The position numbers and the translations under genes were made by a program. This document shows positions 43,476-52,156 of a stretch of DNA of 52,217 nucleotides, piece after piece. Position 1 is the first letter of the stretch. Every line of letters starts with the position of its first letter. Origin of the DNA: Desulfovibrionaceae bacterium (GTDB lineage Bacteria; Desulfobacterota; Desulfovibrionia; Desulfovibrionales; Desulfovibrionaceae); NCBI GenBank assembly GCA_015709315.1, contig JACCQI010000001.1, forward strand, positions 1-52,217. The letters are read 5' to 3'. Under the pieces are notes generated by a model. The model saw only the letters and a program-made list of their open reading frames with translations. It had not been told where the DNA came from and ran no database searches.

Positions 43476-45845
43476 CTACTCGATCATGTTCACTATGTCC
43501 TTATACAGCAAAATGCGGTCCAACGGCACGCTGAAATTAACATCCAGCCTGAGACCTTGGAAATTAGAACCTTTGACGTCGCCCGTGACGCGCAAAAATC
43601 CCCCGAATTCCCGGCGGTAGACAAAGGGCAGGGTGGACCGGGGCTTGCCGTCCAGGGACAGGCGCACCAACAGGTCTTCGCCCACGGTGTCGGCCTTGAT
43701 GCGTACCCACTTGTACTCGAAATCGCGCACGGCCTCGCGGGCCAGCTCGATCTGGCCGCGCTGCACCGTGCCCTCGGGTATGGACGCCGCCAGGTCCTCC
43801 AGGGCCTCCACCTGGATGACCCCGCCCTCGCCCGGCGTGGAGTGCAAAAATCCGCTGCTGAACGAAATTTTCCCATGCTTCCAGGTCACGGGGAGTTCGC
43901 CGGACATGGCGGCCTCGCCTTCGGCCCGGGCCAGCCCGAGCTGGGCGAGGATCGCCGAGAGTTTGAGGTTGGAGCAGAACAGGGTGAGCGCGTACTCGTT
44001 GGAGCCGGGCCGGATCCTGAAGGCGCGGCTGGACACGTGCCCCCCGGCCCATTTGAAGCCCGCGTCCTCCACCAGGACCACGCCGCCGGGTTCGATCTGG
44101 TAGGAGATCTCGCCGTTGGTTATGGCGATGTTGCCCGCCGAGAGCGTGTCGAAGGTCAGCTTCTGGGCGGGCGCGGTCCGCATGGACAGCAGGTCGGGCG
44201 ATTCCACGGCCAGCCGGATGCCGGTGATCGAGGTGGTGCCTTCGGTCAGGGACAGGCCGCCGTTGGAGAACAGTGCCTTGAGATGGCTTTCCATGCCGTT
44301 CGCGTCCGCCAGAATCAAGCCCTCCGCGTCGATGCGCCCGGACAGGACGAGGCCCTTGAGGGACGGGTCCAGGGCGGCAGGGTTGAAGTCGGCGGGCAGG
44401 GTGTAGCCGTTCACCGCGAATTCGAGGGAGGCGTCGCGGCAGGTCATGGAGGACAGCCCGGAAAAGGGAATGCGCAGTCCGGGCAAAAGCTCGGTGAACA
44501 GGGTGCCGGAGTAGTCCAGGCCCGTGCCCCGCTGCCGGACCGAGGCCGTCACCGAGCCGAGCCGCCGGTCCTTGAAGCGCAGCCCGGAGAGCCTGAGCGA
44601 GCCGGGCGCGTGGCGTTCGGGCGCGGGCCACATGAGCGGCAGGGTGAGGCGCAGGGAGCCGGACCGGAAGCCGAAGTTCCCCAGGGCCGCTCCCTTGGTG
44701 GAGCAGTCCAGGACCATGTCCGCCCGGTCCGTCCCGGCCTTTCCAGCCAGGGAAAAGGTGAACCCGGCCAGGTGGATGGCCCGGCCCGCCGCGTTCACGG
44801 TCAGGTTGTCGGTGTTCACGGCGGTCAGGGAAACGTCCCAGAGGTCGCCTTCCCGGTCCGCTTCCAGGCGGCCGCCCATTTCCACCCCGGCTCCTTCCAG
44901 GTCGAATTGGGCGAACAGGGAGTCTTCGGATATCCATCCCGAGGCGATGGACGCCGTGGCCGGGATGGGAGAGGCAACGGCCACCGGGTCGAGGGAAAAG
45001 ATGATTTCCTTTTCCTCCACGCGCCCCCTGGCCTTGATGACCGCATCGTCGGCCAGCCCCACTCCCAGCGCGGACAGATCGGCGTCGGCCAGGGCCAGGG
45101 TGAAGGACGCGGCCAGCCCGTGGGGGTCGGACAGGTTGAGCGCGGACTGGACGTCCAGGTCGAGCCGCCCGGTCATGGGCGCGGGCAGAAAGTCGTTCAC
45201 TGCGCCGAGGCTGAAGCCCTCGGCAACGAGCTCGACGGCCAGATCGTCGGCCGTGGGGCCGAGGGTGCCGGACACGTCGACGCGCTGGTCGCGCGGCGTG
45301 AGCGAGGCGGAAAATCCGTAGGATTTGCCCGGCGTGACGCGGGCCGAGAAGGGCACGGACAGCCGGGTTCCCTTGATGTCGCAGTGGATCACGGCGTCGC
45401 GGATGACGATGGATTCCAGCGGCAGGGCGGGCAGGCCGCCGGAACCGGCATCCCCTTCGGACTTGGGCAGCAGGTCGAGGACCGGCAGGGAGAACTTTTT
45501 CCCGTCAAAGGCGCAGGACAGGTTGATTCCGTCCAGCTCCACGCTGTTCACCCGCCCCATTCTGAGCGAGGCCGGGGTGTAGGTGACATGCACGTTGTAC
45601 AGGCGGACGCCGTCCTCGCCGCCCAGCCGCACCGGGCCGATGTCCGCCGAGAACAGCCCGGCGTCGCGAATGCGGAACTCGGTCAGCGCCAGCCCCATGT
45701 CCGCCGCCAGCTTCGGCACCAGGGTTTCCAGGTACCGGGGCGTCCACACGGACAGCCCCCATCCGGCGGCCAGCGTAAGCGCCAGCACCCAGGGAAGAAT
45801 CAGCACGGTCCATCGCAGGACCCTTTTGCCAAGGGAAGCGGACAT
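43476..45845 (-). CDS. ydbH: YdbH-family AsmA-like lipid transport protein
   Basis: 789 residues. One N-terminal membrane helix (LRWTVLILPWVLALTLAAGWGL) then a long repeating beta structure of the AsmA-like repeat type; the C-terminal part SFSSGFLHSTPGEGGVIQVE is a YdbH hallmark. YdbH, with TamB and YhdP, is needed for phospholipid delivery to the outer membrane in E. coli. Encoded before ynbE and ydbL as in E. coli. The opposite strand of this gene also stays open but is not coding. Confidence 0.88.
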   Translation of the reverse strand: MSASLGKRVLRWTVLILPWVLALTLAAGWGLSVWTPRYLETLVPKLAADMGLALTEFRIRDAGLFSADIGPVRLGGEDGVRLYNVHVTYTPASLRMGRVNSVELDGINLSCAFDGKKFSLPVLDLLPKSEGDAGSGGLPALPLESIVIRDAVIHCDIKGTRLSVPFSARVTPGKSYGFSASLTPRDQRVDVSGTLGPTADDLAVELVAEGFSLGAVNDFLPAPMTGRLDLDVQSALNLSDPHGLAASFTLALADADLSALGVGLADDAVIKARGRVEEKEIIFSLDPVAVASPIPATASIASGWISEDSLFAQFDLEGAGVEMGGRLEADREGDLWDVSLTAVNTDNLTVNAAGRAIHLAGFTFSLAGKAGTDRADMVLDCSTKGAALGNFGFRSGSLRLTLPLMWPAPERHAPGSLRLSGLRFKDRRLGSVTASVRQRGTGLDYSGTLFTELLPGLRIPFSGLSSMTCRDASLEFAVNGYTLPADFNPAALDPSLKGLVLSGRIDAEGLILADANGMESHLKALFSNGGLSLTEGTTSITGIRLAVESPDLLSMRTAPAQKLTFDTLSAGNIAITNGEISYQIEPGGVVLVEDAGFKWAGGHVSSRAFRIRPGSNEYALTLFCSNLKLSAILAQLGLARAEGEAAMSGELPVTWKHGKISFSSGFLHSTPGEGGVIQVEALEDLAASIPEGTVQRGQIELAREAVRDFEYKWVRIKADTVGEDLLVRLSLDGKPRSTLPFVYRREFGGFLRVTGDVKGSNFQGLRLDVNFSVPLDRILLYKDIVNMIE

Positions 45846-45934
45846 TTAATCCATATACCGGCTTCTCATGCCGGTTGGCAAGCTCCTGCACCGCATTGAG
45901 GGCTTTGACGGGCGCCGTGATCGGTCAGGGCCGC

Positions 45935-47239
45935 CTATTGCATCAACCCCGGCAGGAATGTGACCATTGCGGGGAACATCATCAGGATGGCCACGCAGAA
46001 CACGTAGGCGGCCACGAAATAGGTCACGCCCTTGAACACGTCGGTCATGGGCACGTCCTTGGTCATGGAGGCCACGATGAAGGTGTTGACCCCCACCGGC
46101 GGGGTGATGGCCCCCAACGTGGTGACAATGGTGATGAGCACGCCGAACCAGAGCGGGTCGTAGCCCATGGTGGTGACCACCGGGAAAAAGATGGGTATGG
46201 TCACCAGGAGCATGGCCAGGGAGTCCATGACCATGCCGCCCACAACGTAGATCAGGCAGATGACCATGATGATGACCATCGGCGGGATGGGCAGCCCGGC
46301 CACCCATCCAGCGGCCTCGAACGGCAGCCGGGTCACGGCCAGGAAGCGACCGAAGATGACCGCGCCGAGCATGATGACCATGATCATGCAGGAAATCTTG
46401 AGCGAATCGTTTACGGCCAGGCAAAATCTCTTCCAGTTCATTTGGCCGGAGATCACGGAGATGAGCAGGGCCAGGGCCGCGCCCGCCGCGCCCGCCTCGG
46501 TGGGCGTGAACAGTCCCAAAAACAGCCCGCCCATGACCAGGGCGAACAGGATGACCATCTCGATGGAGCCGGGCAGGGACCGGAACTTTTCGGCAAAGGT
46601 GGTCCGGGGGCCGGCCGGGCCCCAGTCGGGGTGCCTGCGGCAGAGATACCAGATGGTGCCGAGGAAGCAGAACGTCAGCAGCATGCCGGGCACCATGCCG
46701 CCAACGAACAGCTGGGCGATGGACTGGCTGGTCTGCAGTCCGATGACGATCAGCACCACCGAGGGCGGAATGACCACGCCGAGCGTTGCGCCCGAGGCCA
46801 CCGCGCCGGTGGACAGGATCGGGGAGTAGTTGAACTTCTTCATCTGGGGCAGGGCCACGGTGGACATGGTGGCGGCCGTGGCCGAGTTGGAGCCGCAGAT
46901 GGCCGCGAACCCGGCGCAGGCGAGCACCGTGGTCATGGCTATGCCGCCCCGGATCTGGCCCATCCAGGCGTAGGCGGACTTGTACAGCCGCTCGTTGACC
47001 CCGGAGTAGAAGCATATCTGCCCCATGAGGATGAACAGCGGGATCACGGTCAGCCCGTAGTTGGAGAAGACGTTCCACAGCTCCGTGCCGAGCATGCCCG
47101 TGGCCGCGTTCCAGTTGAGCACGTGGGCGAATCCCAGGAAGCCGATGACGGCCATGGCAAAGGCCACGGGAATGCGGAGGAGGAAGATGGCGGCCAGCAG
47201 CAGGAGGGTGCCGACGATGCCGACGGTGATCGGGTCCAT
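45935..47239 (-). CDS. dctM: TRAP transporter large permease DctM
   Basis: 434 residues, about twelve membrane helices of the TRAP large subunit. Seen: GVNERLYKSAYAWMGQIRGGIAMTTV, CGSNSATAATMSTVALPQM, SGATLGVVIPPSVVLIVIG and the late LGAITPPVGVNTFIV. It carries solutes with Na+ together with DctQ and DctP. Its ATG overlaps the dctQ stop (TAATG). GGCGTAATG context. Confidence 0.95.
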   Translation of the reverse strand: MDPITVGIVGTLLLLAAIFLLRIPVAFAMAVIGFLGFAHVLNWNAATGMLGTELWNVFSNYGLTVIPLFILMGQICFYSGVNERLYKSAYAWMGQIRGGIAMTTVLACAGFAAICGSNSATAATMSTVALPQMKKFNYSPILSTGAVASGATLGVVIPPSVVLIVIGLQTSQSIAQLFVGGMVPGMLLTFCFLGTIWYLCRRHPDWGPAGPRTTFAEKFRSLPGSIEMVILFALVMGGLFLGLFTPTEAGAAGAALALLISVISGQMNWKRFCLAVNDSLKISCMIMVIMLGAVIFGRFLAVTRLPFEAAGWVAGLPIPPMVIIMVICLIYVVGGMVMDSLAMLLVTIPIFFPVVTTMGYDPLWFGVLITIVTTLGAITPPVGVNTFIVASMTKDVPMTDVFKGVTYFVAAYVFCVAILMMFPAMVTFLPGLMQ

Positions 47240-47730
47240 TACGCCACCTTTTTCGCGGTCAGGGTTTTGAGCGTGTCCACGGCCAGGACAAAGGCCAGTG
47301 CGAAGCATCCGGCGGCGGCGGCGAACACGAACGGGTGGTACACGATTTGGAGGGTCTCGGAGACCTCGCCCGTCTGCACCAGGAACCCGGCCCATTTCCA
47401 GGTTTCCAGCCCGGCAATGACGAAGAACGCGCAGGAGATCGCGTTGGCCAGGACGTCGCCGGTGCGGCGGATCGGGGCCGGGAACCGGGCGAGCAGGATG
47501 CCCACCGCGACGTGCGCCTTGTTGCGCTGGGCAAAGGCCAGGGAAAAGGCGGCCACCACCGCGCCGAAAAAGCCCATGAGCTCGTATGTGCCCTGGATCG
47601 GCGCGGAAAAGACCGCACGAGTGACCATGTTGGTGCAGGCAAGGACCATCATGGCGACGAGAAACAGACCGGCCAAGCCGGTCAGAACCTTGGCGATCAC
47701 GCCGGAAATTCTGTCCAGAATGTCAATCAT
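47239..47730 (-). CDS. dctQ: TRAP transporter small permease DctQ
   Basis: 163 residues, four membrane helices of the DctQ fold (IAKVLTGLAGLFLVAMMVLACTNMVTRAVF, GTYELMGFFGAVVAAFSLAFAQRNKAHVAV). Stabilises DctM. Overlaps dctM by 1 nt. The gap to dctP holds a stable hairpin. Confidence 0.93.
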   Translation of the reverse strand: MIDILDRISGVIAKVLTGLAGLFLVAMMVLACTNMVTRAVFSAPIQGTYELMGFFGAVVAAFSLAFAQRNKAHVAVGILLARFPAPIRRTGDVLANAISCAFFVIAGLETWKWAGFLVQTGEVSETLQIVYHPFVFAAAAGCFALAFVLAVDTLKTLTAKKVA

Positions 47731-47743
47731 GGGCGGCTCTGTG

Positions 47744-47771
47744 CAACGCCCCCGCAGCGGGCGGGGCGTTG
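47744..47771 (-). promoter_or_regulatory. Intercistronic hairpin between dctP and dctQ
   Basis: CAACGCCCC (47744-47752) pairs with GGGGCGTTG (47763-47771) around 10 nt. No T run follows on the minus strand. It probably protects the dctP message and lowers dctQM, as binding proteins are needed in excess. Confidence 0.65.
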
Positions 47772-47784
47772 TGCATGGTCAGGG

Positions 47785-48792
47785 TTACTGCGCTTCGTAC
47801 TTGGCCTTGAGGGCGAGCATGTCGGCCAGGATGGCGTCGGCGTCCAGGCCGGCCTTGGCGGCCTCGGTCTTCCACTGGTCCACCAGGGGCGCGCCGAGTT
47901 CCTTGATTCGGGCGTGCTCCTCGGCGGTCAGTTCATGGACCTCCACCTGGTACGTTTCCTTGGACCAGTTGAGCGAGTCCTGAATGTGCTGGTCCAAATA
48001 CTTGCCGGTCCAGACCGCCTGTTCCTGGCCCAGGTCGTCGATGGCCTTTCGGATCTCCGGGGACAAGGACTCCCAGCGCGCCTTGTTCATGATGACGGCG
48101 AACGGGTAGACCGGCAGGTTGGTGATGGTCTCATGGCGGCAGCTTTCCGCGAAATTGAAATCCTTGAGCACGTCGAAGGAGGAAACCAGGCCCTTGACCA
48201 CGCCCTTTTGCAGGGCTTCAGGGGTCTGTGACTGGGGCATGCCCACGCCCTGCGCGCCCAGGCCGGACAGGATCTGGAGGATGGAGCCGGAAGCCCGCAG
48301 TTCCATGCCGTTCAGGTCGGCCAGGGTCTTGACGGGCTCCTTGCTCATGATCTGGGACGGGGCCGAGGTGAACATGGTGACGACCTTGACGTCGGCGAAT
48401 TCATTGGGCTGGTATTTCCGAAAAAGGTCCCACATGACGCGGCTGGCCACCTCGGTGGTGGTGAAGGCCACGGGCAGGTTGACCACGGACATGAGCGGGA
48501 ACACGCCGGGGTAGTAGGACGTGGAGATGCAGCCGATGTCGGCCTGGCCGGTCTGCACGCCGCGGAACATGTTCTTGGCGCTGAGCAGGGTGCCGCCGGG
48601 GAAGGTCTGGACCGACACTTCGCCGCCCGTGCGTTTTTCGATCTCGGCCTTCCAATGTTCCATCTGGATGCAGGGGAAGGTCTTGGCGGGCGGGAAATTG
48701 GCATAGGTCAGGGTGGTCCCGGCCATGGCCGTGGCCGCCGTCAGGCAGGCCAGGGCAAGGCTCGCGGCCAGCAGGGCTGTCAGTTTTCTCAT
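47785..48792 (-). CDS. dctP: TRAP transporter substrate-binding protein DctP
   Basis: 335 residues. Signal peptide (LTALLAASLALACLTAATAMA) then the DctP fold: YANFPPAKTFPCIQMEHWKAEIEKRTGGEV, the ETRASGS-like MELRASGSILQ with the carboxylate-binding Arg, and PQSQTPEALQKGVVKG. Ligand is a carboxylate of unknown kind. The leader is a GA-rich run (GAGAGAGAGAACGAGAGAAGG). It lies 57 nt after the FG-GAP gene. Confidence 0.93.
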   Translation of the reverse strand: MRKLTALLAASLALACLTAATAMAGTTLTYANFPPAKTFPCIQMEHWKAEIEKRTGGEVSVQTFPGGTLLSAKNMFRGVQTGQADIGCISTSYYPGVFPLMSVVNLPVAFTTTEVASRVMWDLFRKYQPNEFADVKVVTMFTSAPSQIMSKEPVKTLADLNGMELRASGSILQILSGLGAQGVGMPQSQTPEALQKGVVKGLVSSFDVLKDFNFAESCRHETITNLPVYPFAVIMNKARWESLSPEIRKAIDDLGQEQAVWTGKYLDQHIQDSLNWSKETYQVEVHELTAEEHARIKELGAPLVDQWKTEAAKAGLDADAILADMLALKAKYEAQ

Positions 48793-48849
48793 CTCTCTCT
48801 CCTTCTCTCGTTCTCTCTCTCGGGTATGTATGTCGTCGGCGCGGGGCCG

Positions 48850-50499
48850 TTACAGGTTCAGGTCGTAGGCCAGGACCATGGTCTTGCGGTTGGAGTAGCC
48901 GAGGCCCACAAAGGTGTTGACCAGCACGCAGAGCTGTTTCTTGCCGTCGTTGTTCAGGTCGGCCAGGGCGATGTCGCTCACCTGCCCCTTGATGCGGCGG
49001 GTCTTCCAGGCCAGGTTCAGGCCCACCTCGTCCCACACCAGGGAGTGGATTTCACCCTGGGAATAGTAGTGATAGTTGGAGACCAACTGGGCCACGGCGG
49101 ACAGGTCCTTGTTCAGGAGCAGTTCGTAGCGCTTGGAGGTCAGCGGGGCCGTGATCATCCTGAACGGGATGTTGTACATCTCGATGTAGGTGTCGCGGTT
49201 GCTGTTGCCCAGGCCGACCATGGTGTTCTGCATGGCGATGGCAACGCCGGAACTGTTGTAGGACTCCTCGGACTCGTTGAGCCGTTCGAACGCCTGGCTG
49301 TAGGTCACCAGCTTGTGTTTGTTGCTCAGGACGATGATCTGGTAGCCCAGCTCCTTGGGCATGTAGATCATGTTGTAGACGTTGCCGAAGGGAGGCGCCT
49401 GGAGCCTTTGGCCCAGCTCGATCGAGTCGCCCTTGATGAAGGCCTCGTGGATGACGGGGGCGAACAAGTGGCGCTGTCCCTTGTTCTGGGCGCACAGGAT
49501 CGGCAGGTAGGAGGGCGGAAGCCGCAGCACGCCGAGGAATTTCGGGTATTTCTTGACGGTGTAGCGGAATTTGCCGCCCTCGAAGCTGAGGATGCTGGAG
49601 CGCGGGGTGCCCTCGGGAGCGGAGTCGGAGTACTGCGAATCGTACTGGTAGGCGCCCACCACGAACTCGGGCATGCCGTCCCGGTTGATGTCCGCGATTT
49701 CGAGCCGGATGGACATCAAATTCTTGGGCAGATCGAAGGTGTCCAGGTGTTCCAGTTTGCCTCCACGGAAGCGGTAGGCGCTGATGGCGCTCGTCTGCAG
49801 GATGAACACCTCGTTTTTGCCGTCCGCATCGCCGTCGGCCACGACCATGCTGTAGGATGCGTAGCGAAGGGTCTGGCTGCGCCACCTGCCGACGGACTCG
49901 GTGCCGCCCTCGTATTTGAACTGCGGGTTCAGGGTAGCGGATTGATATCCGTCGTTCCCGCCCACGATGAACGAGGAGGCGGTGGGTCCGGCGGTCTGCG
50001 TGGGCGCTTTGTCCTTCTTTTCCTTCTCGGCGGAACCGTAGCCGGGCCGGTTGAAGGCGTCGCCCTGGATGATGCCGCTCTGCTCCTCAAGCCATCCGGT
50101 GATCTCGTCGATGCCCATCTTGCCCTTGGTGGACCAGTACTTGCCGGACGCGCCGATCACGCTCAAATTGATGTGCGCGTCCTTGTTGAGAATGGCGATG
50201 TCGCCGTAGACGAGATAGTCCACGCCCAGGCTGCGAAGCTGGTTCAGGGCGTCGCCCTGGTTGCCGGGAACCGGGACGGCGTCCACGTTCTTGGTGGCGG
50301 ACTCCACGTGGCCGATCCACTCCAAGTCGTTTTCCAGACTGGCCTGGAACGCCTTGCCGAAGTAGGAATATTTTTGGGGGCCGGTGTATTTGAAGGGGAG
50401 CACCGCGAAGCTTTTCGCGCCTTGTGCCAGGGCCGTGCCGGCCATCAGCAGCATGGCCGCCGCTGCGATCAAGGCGATGAATAAGCGTTTTCTGGTCAT
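48850..50499 (-). CDS. Secreted FG-GAP/VCBS-repeat protein
   Basis: 549 residues. Signal peptide (LFIALIAAAAMLLMAGTALA), then a domain about 25-140 that resembles the alpha/beta N-terminus of TolB-like or periplasmic GNA-type proteins (FAVLPFKYTGPQKYSYFGKAFQASLENDL), then FG-GAP-like calcium loops: ADGDADGKNEVFI, ADINRDGMPEFVVG and ADLNNDGKKQLCVL. Predicted periplasmic beta-propeller. GGAGGG before ATG 50499. Partner unknown; the TRAP operon follows. Confidence 0.78.
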   Translation of the reverse strand: MTRKRLFIALIAAAAMLLMAGTALAQGAKSFAVLPFKYTGPQKYSYFGKAFQASLENDLEWIGHVESATKNVDAVPVPGNQGDALNQLRSLGVDYLVYGDIAILNKDAHINLSVIGASGKYWSTKGKMGIDEITGWLEEQSGIIQGDAFNRPGYGSAEKEKKDKAPTQTAGPTASSFIVGGNDGYQSATLNPQFKYEGGTESVGRWRSQTLRYASYSMVVADGDADGKNEVFILQTSAISAYRFRGGKLEHLDTFDLPKNLMSIRLEIADINRDGMPEFVVGAYQYDSQYSDSAPEGTPRSSILSFEGGKFRYTVKKYPKFLGVLRLPPSYLPILCAQNKGQRHLFAPVIHEAFIKGDSIELGQRLQAPPFGNVYNMIYMPKELGYQIIVLSNKHKLVTYSQAFERLNESEESYNSSGVAIAMQNTMVGLGNSNRDTYIEMYNIPFRMITAPLTSKRYELLLNKDLSAVAQLVSNYHYYSQGEIHSLVWDEVGLNLAWKTRRIKGQVSDIALADLNNDGKKQLCVLVNTFVGLGYSNRKTMVLAYDLNL

Positions 50500-50701
50500 G
50501 AAACCCTCCGATAAATGCATGGTGTTTTCGTTTGTGTCGCGTTGGGTGCCGAACCTCACGGCACGGCAGGCCCTTGTACCAGTTTCCGCCCCGGGTTGCA
50601 AAGGCATTAAGTGTTGATCCGCCGGTGACAAGCCGGTATGCCAACGTGGCGGACCGGGGGCGGCCCGCCATGTCTCGAGCCTGAAACGGCGGGAGTACAC
50701 T

Positions 50702-51985
50702 ATGACGCACAGCGGCAGGACATTTCGATTCACCTGCGGGGAACGGTCGGTTCCCGCGGCCGAGGGTCTGCTTCGCTCGCAAGGCTTTGCCTTCGAGCCG
50801 GAGCCGTTCTACGCCCTTGCCCGCAGACTGGTCCGCGAGCCTTTCCCGCTGGGCGAAAGCCTGGCCGCCCGCTTCGGCCTGGTCTATATCCAGGACCGCT
50901 CATCCATGCTGCCGCCGCTCACCCTGGCTCCGCCCGAGGGGGCCTGCGTCCTGGACATGTGCTCCGCACCGGGCAGCAAGACGGGCCTGCTTTCCCGGCT
51001 GGTGGGGCGCGAGGGCTTCGTGTTCGCCACCGAGCCGTCTGCCGACCGGCTGTCCACCCTGCGCGCCAACCTGCGCCGCACCTGTTCCGCGAACGCGGCC
51101 ACGGCCAAGGCCATGGCCCAGGACCTGCCGTTTGCCGACGGCACCTGGGATTACATCCAACTTGACCCGCCGTGCAGCGGCTGGGGCACGGTGGACAAGA
51201 ACCCCAAGGTCATGGAGCTGTGGTCCGAGTCCAAGACCGCGCCCCTGGTGGCCTTGCAAAAGACGCTCCTGAAGAAGGCGGCGGACCTGCTCAAGCCCGG
51301 CGGCGTGGTCCTGTACTCCACCTGCACCACCAACATCGAGGAAAACGAGCGCCAGGCGACCTGGGCCTTGGAGTCCCTCGATCTCGAACTGGAGCCGCTT
51401 TCCGAGCCGAAGGGGTTTGTTTTCGGCGAGCCGCTCGTTCCCGGCCTGGACGGGGTGCTGCGCGTGGCCGAGGATTCGGACGGCCAGGGGTTTTTCCTGG
51501 CCCGGTTCCGCAAGAAGGCGGGCTGCAGCGCAACCAGCGGCGGCCATGTGCAAAAAAGGGAACTGCCCGGCGTCCGTCTGGACCTCGCTTCCATGCCCGG
51601 CGGCGAGGGGCTGGACCTGTCCGCACTTCCGCCCGGCGAGGTATACGCCTTCAACGGCAAGGCGTTTTTCCTGCACCGGCGCGCTCTGGAAATGATCCCC
51701 GGCCGCGTGCGGTGGCAGGGTTTCCCCTTGGGCAAGGCGACCGGCAAGGGGAAGGGCATGAAGTTCATTCCCGCCCCCCTGGCCCGGGTGCTGTTGCCGG
51801 ACGACCCGGCCGACGCGCGGGCCGACGTGCTGGACGTGGAGGACACAGCGGTCCTTGAGCGGTTGTTCACCGGTCGCGAGGTGCGTTTTGCCAAGGGAGC
51901 GGGGCCGGTGGGCCTGTATTATCGCGGCCTGGCCTTGGGCTGGCTGTCGCGGAAGGGTGAACGTCTTCTGTGGTCGGCCAAATAG
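50702..51985 (+). CDS. RsmB/RsmF-family rRNA cytosine-5 methyltransferase
   Basis: 427 residues. SAM motif DMCSAPGSKTGLLSRL, LDPPCSGWGT with one Cys, and STCTTNIEENE with the catalytic Cys, the NOL1/NOP2/Sun pattern. C-terminal region (about 300-427) has the KGKGMKFIPAPLARVL and GLYYRGLALGWL parts of RsmF-type PUA-like domains. Probably methylates 16S rRNA (m5C). GGGAG before ATG 50702. Single gene. Confidence 0.9.
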   Translation: MTHSGRTFRFTCGERSVPAAEGLLRSQGFAFEPEPFYALARRLVREPFPLGESLAARFGLVYIQDRSSMLPPLTLAPPEGACVLDMCSAPGSKTGLLSRLVGREGFVFATEPSADRLSTLRANLRRTCSANAATAKAMAQDLPFADGTWDYIQLDPPCSGWGTVDKNPKVMELWSESKTAPLVALQKTLLKKAADLLKPGGVVLYSTCTTNIEENERQATWALESLDLELEPLSEPKGFVFGEPLVPGLDGVLRVAEDSDGQGFFLARFRKKAGCSATSGGHVQKRELPGVRLDLASMPGGEGLDLSALPPGEVYAFNGKAFFLHRRALEMIPGRVRWQGFPLGKATGKGKGMKFIPAPLARVLLPDDPADARADVLDVEDTAVLERLFTGREVRFAKGAGPVGLYYRGLALGWLSRKGERLLWSAK

Positions 51986-52033
51986 CGTGGTATTTCGGCG
52001 GGTTGATTGTAGTTAAAATTTTTTGAAAAAGCG

Positions 52034-52144
52034 TTGACAAACGCACGGCGTATGGGCAGTATGCCTTCGCTGAACGCGGACGGGTACCGTCGACCGGGGC
52101 CAACGAAGAATCTGGTTGACAAGCTCACCGGGCCAAGCTAAAAG
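52034..52144 (+). promoter_or_regulatory. Tandem promoters upstream of tRNA-Val
   Basis: P1: TTGACA (52034-52039), 17 nt, CAGTAT (52057-52062). P2: TTGACA (52116-52121), 17 nt, TAAAAG (52139-52144), which would start transcription about 6 nt before the mature tRNA. No gene in the 170 nt between the methyltransferase and the tRNA. Confidence 0.65.
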
Positions 52145-52156
52145 CTCTCTTCCTGC

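Noticed and set aside
43446..45899. An 817-codon plus-strand frame over ydbH
   Set aside because: Antisense shadow; Gly/Gln/Arg-rich low-complexity reading without domain.
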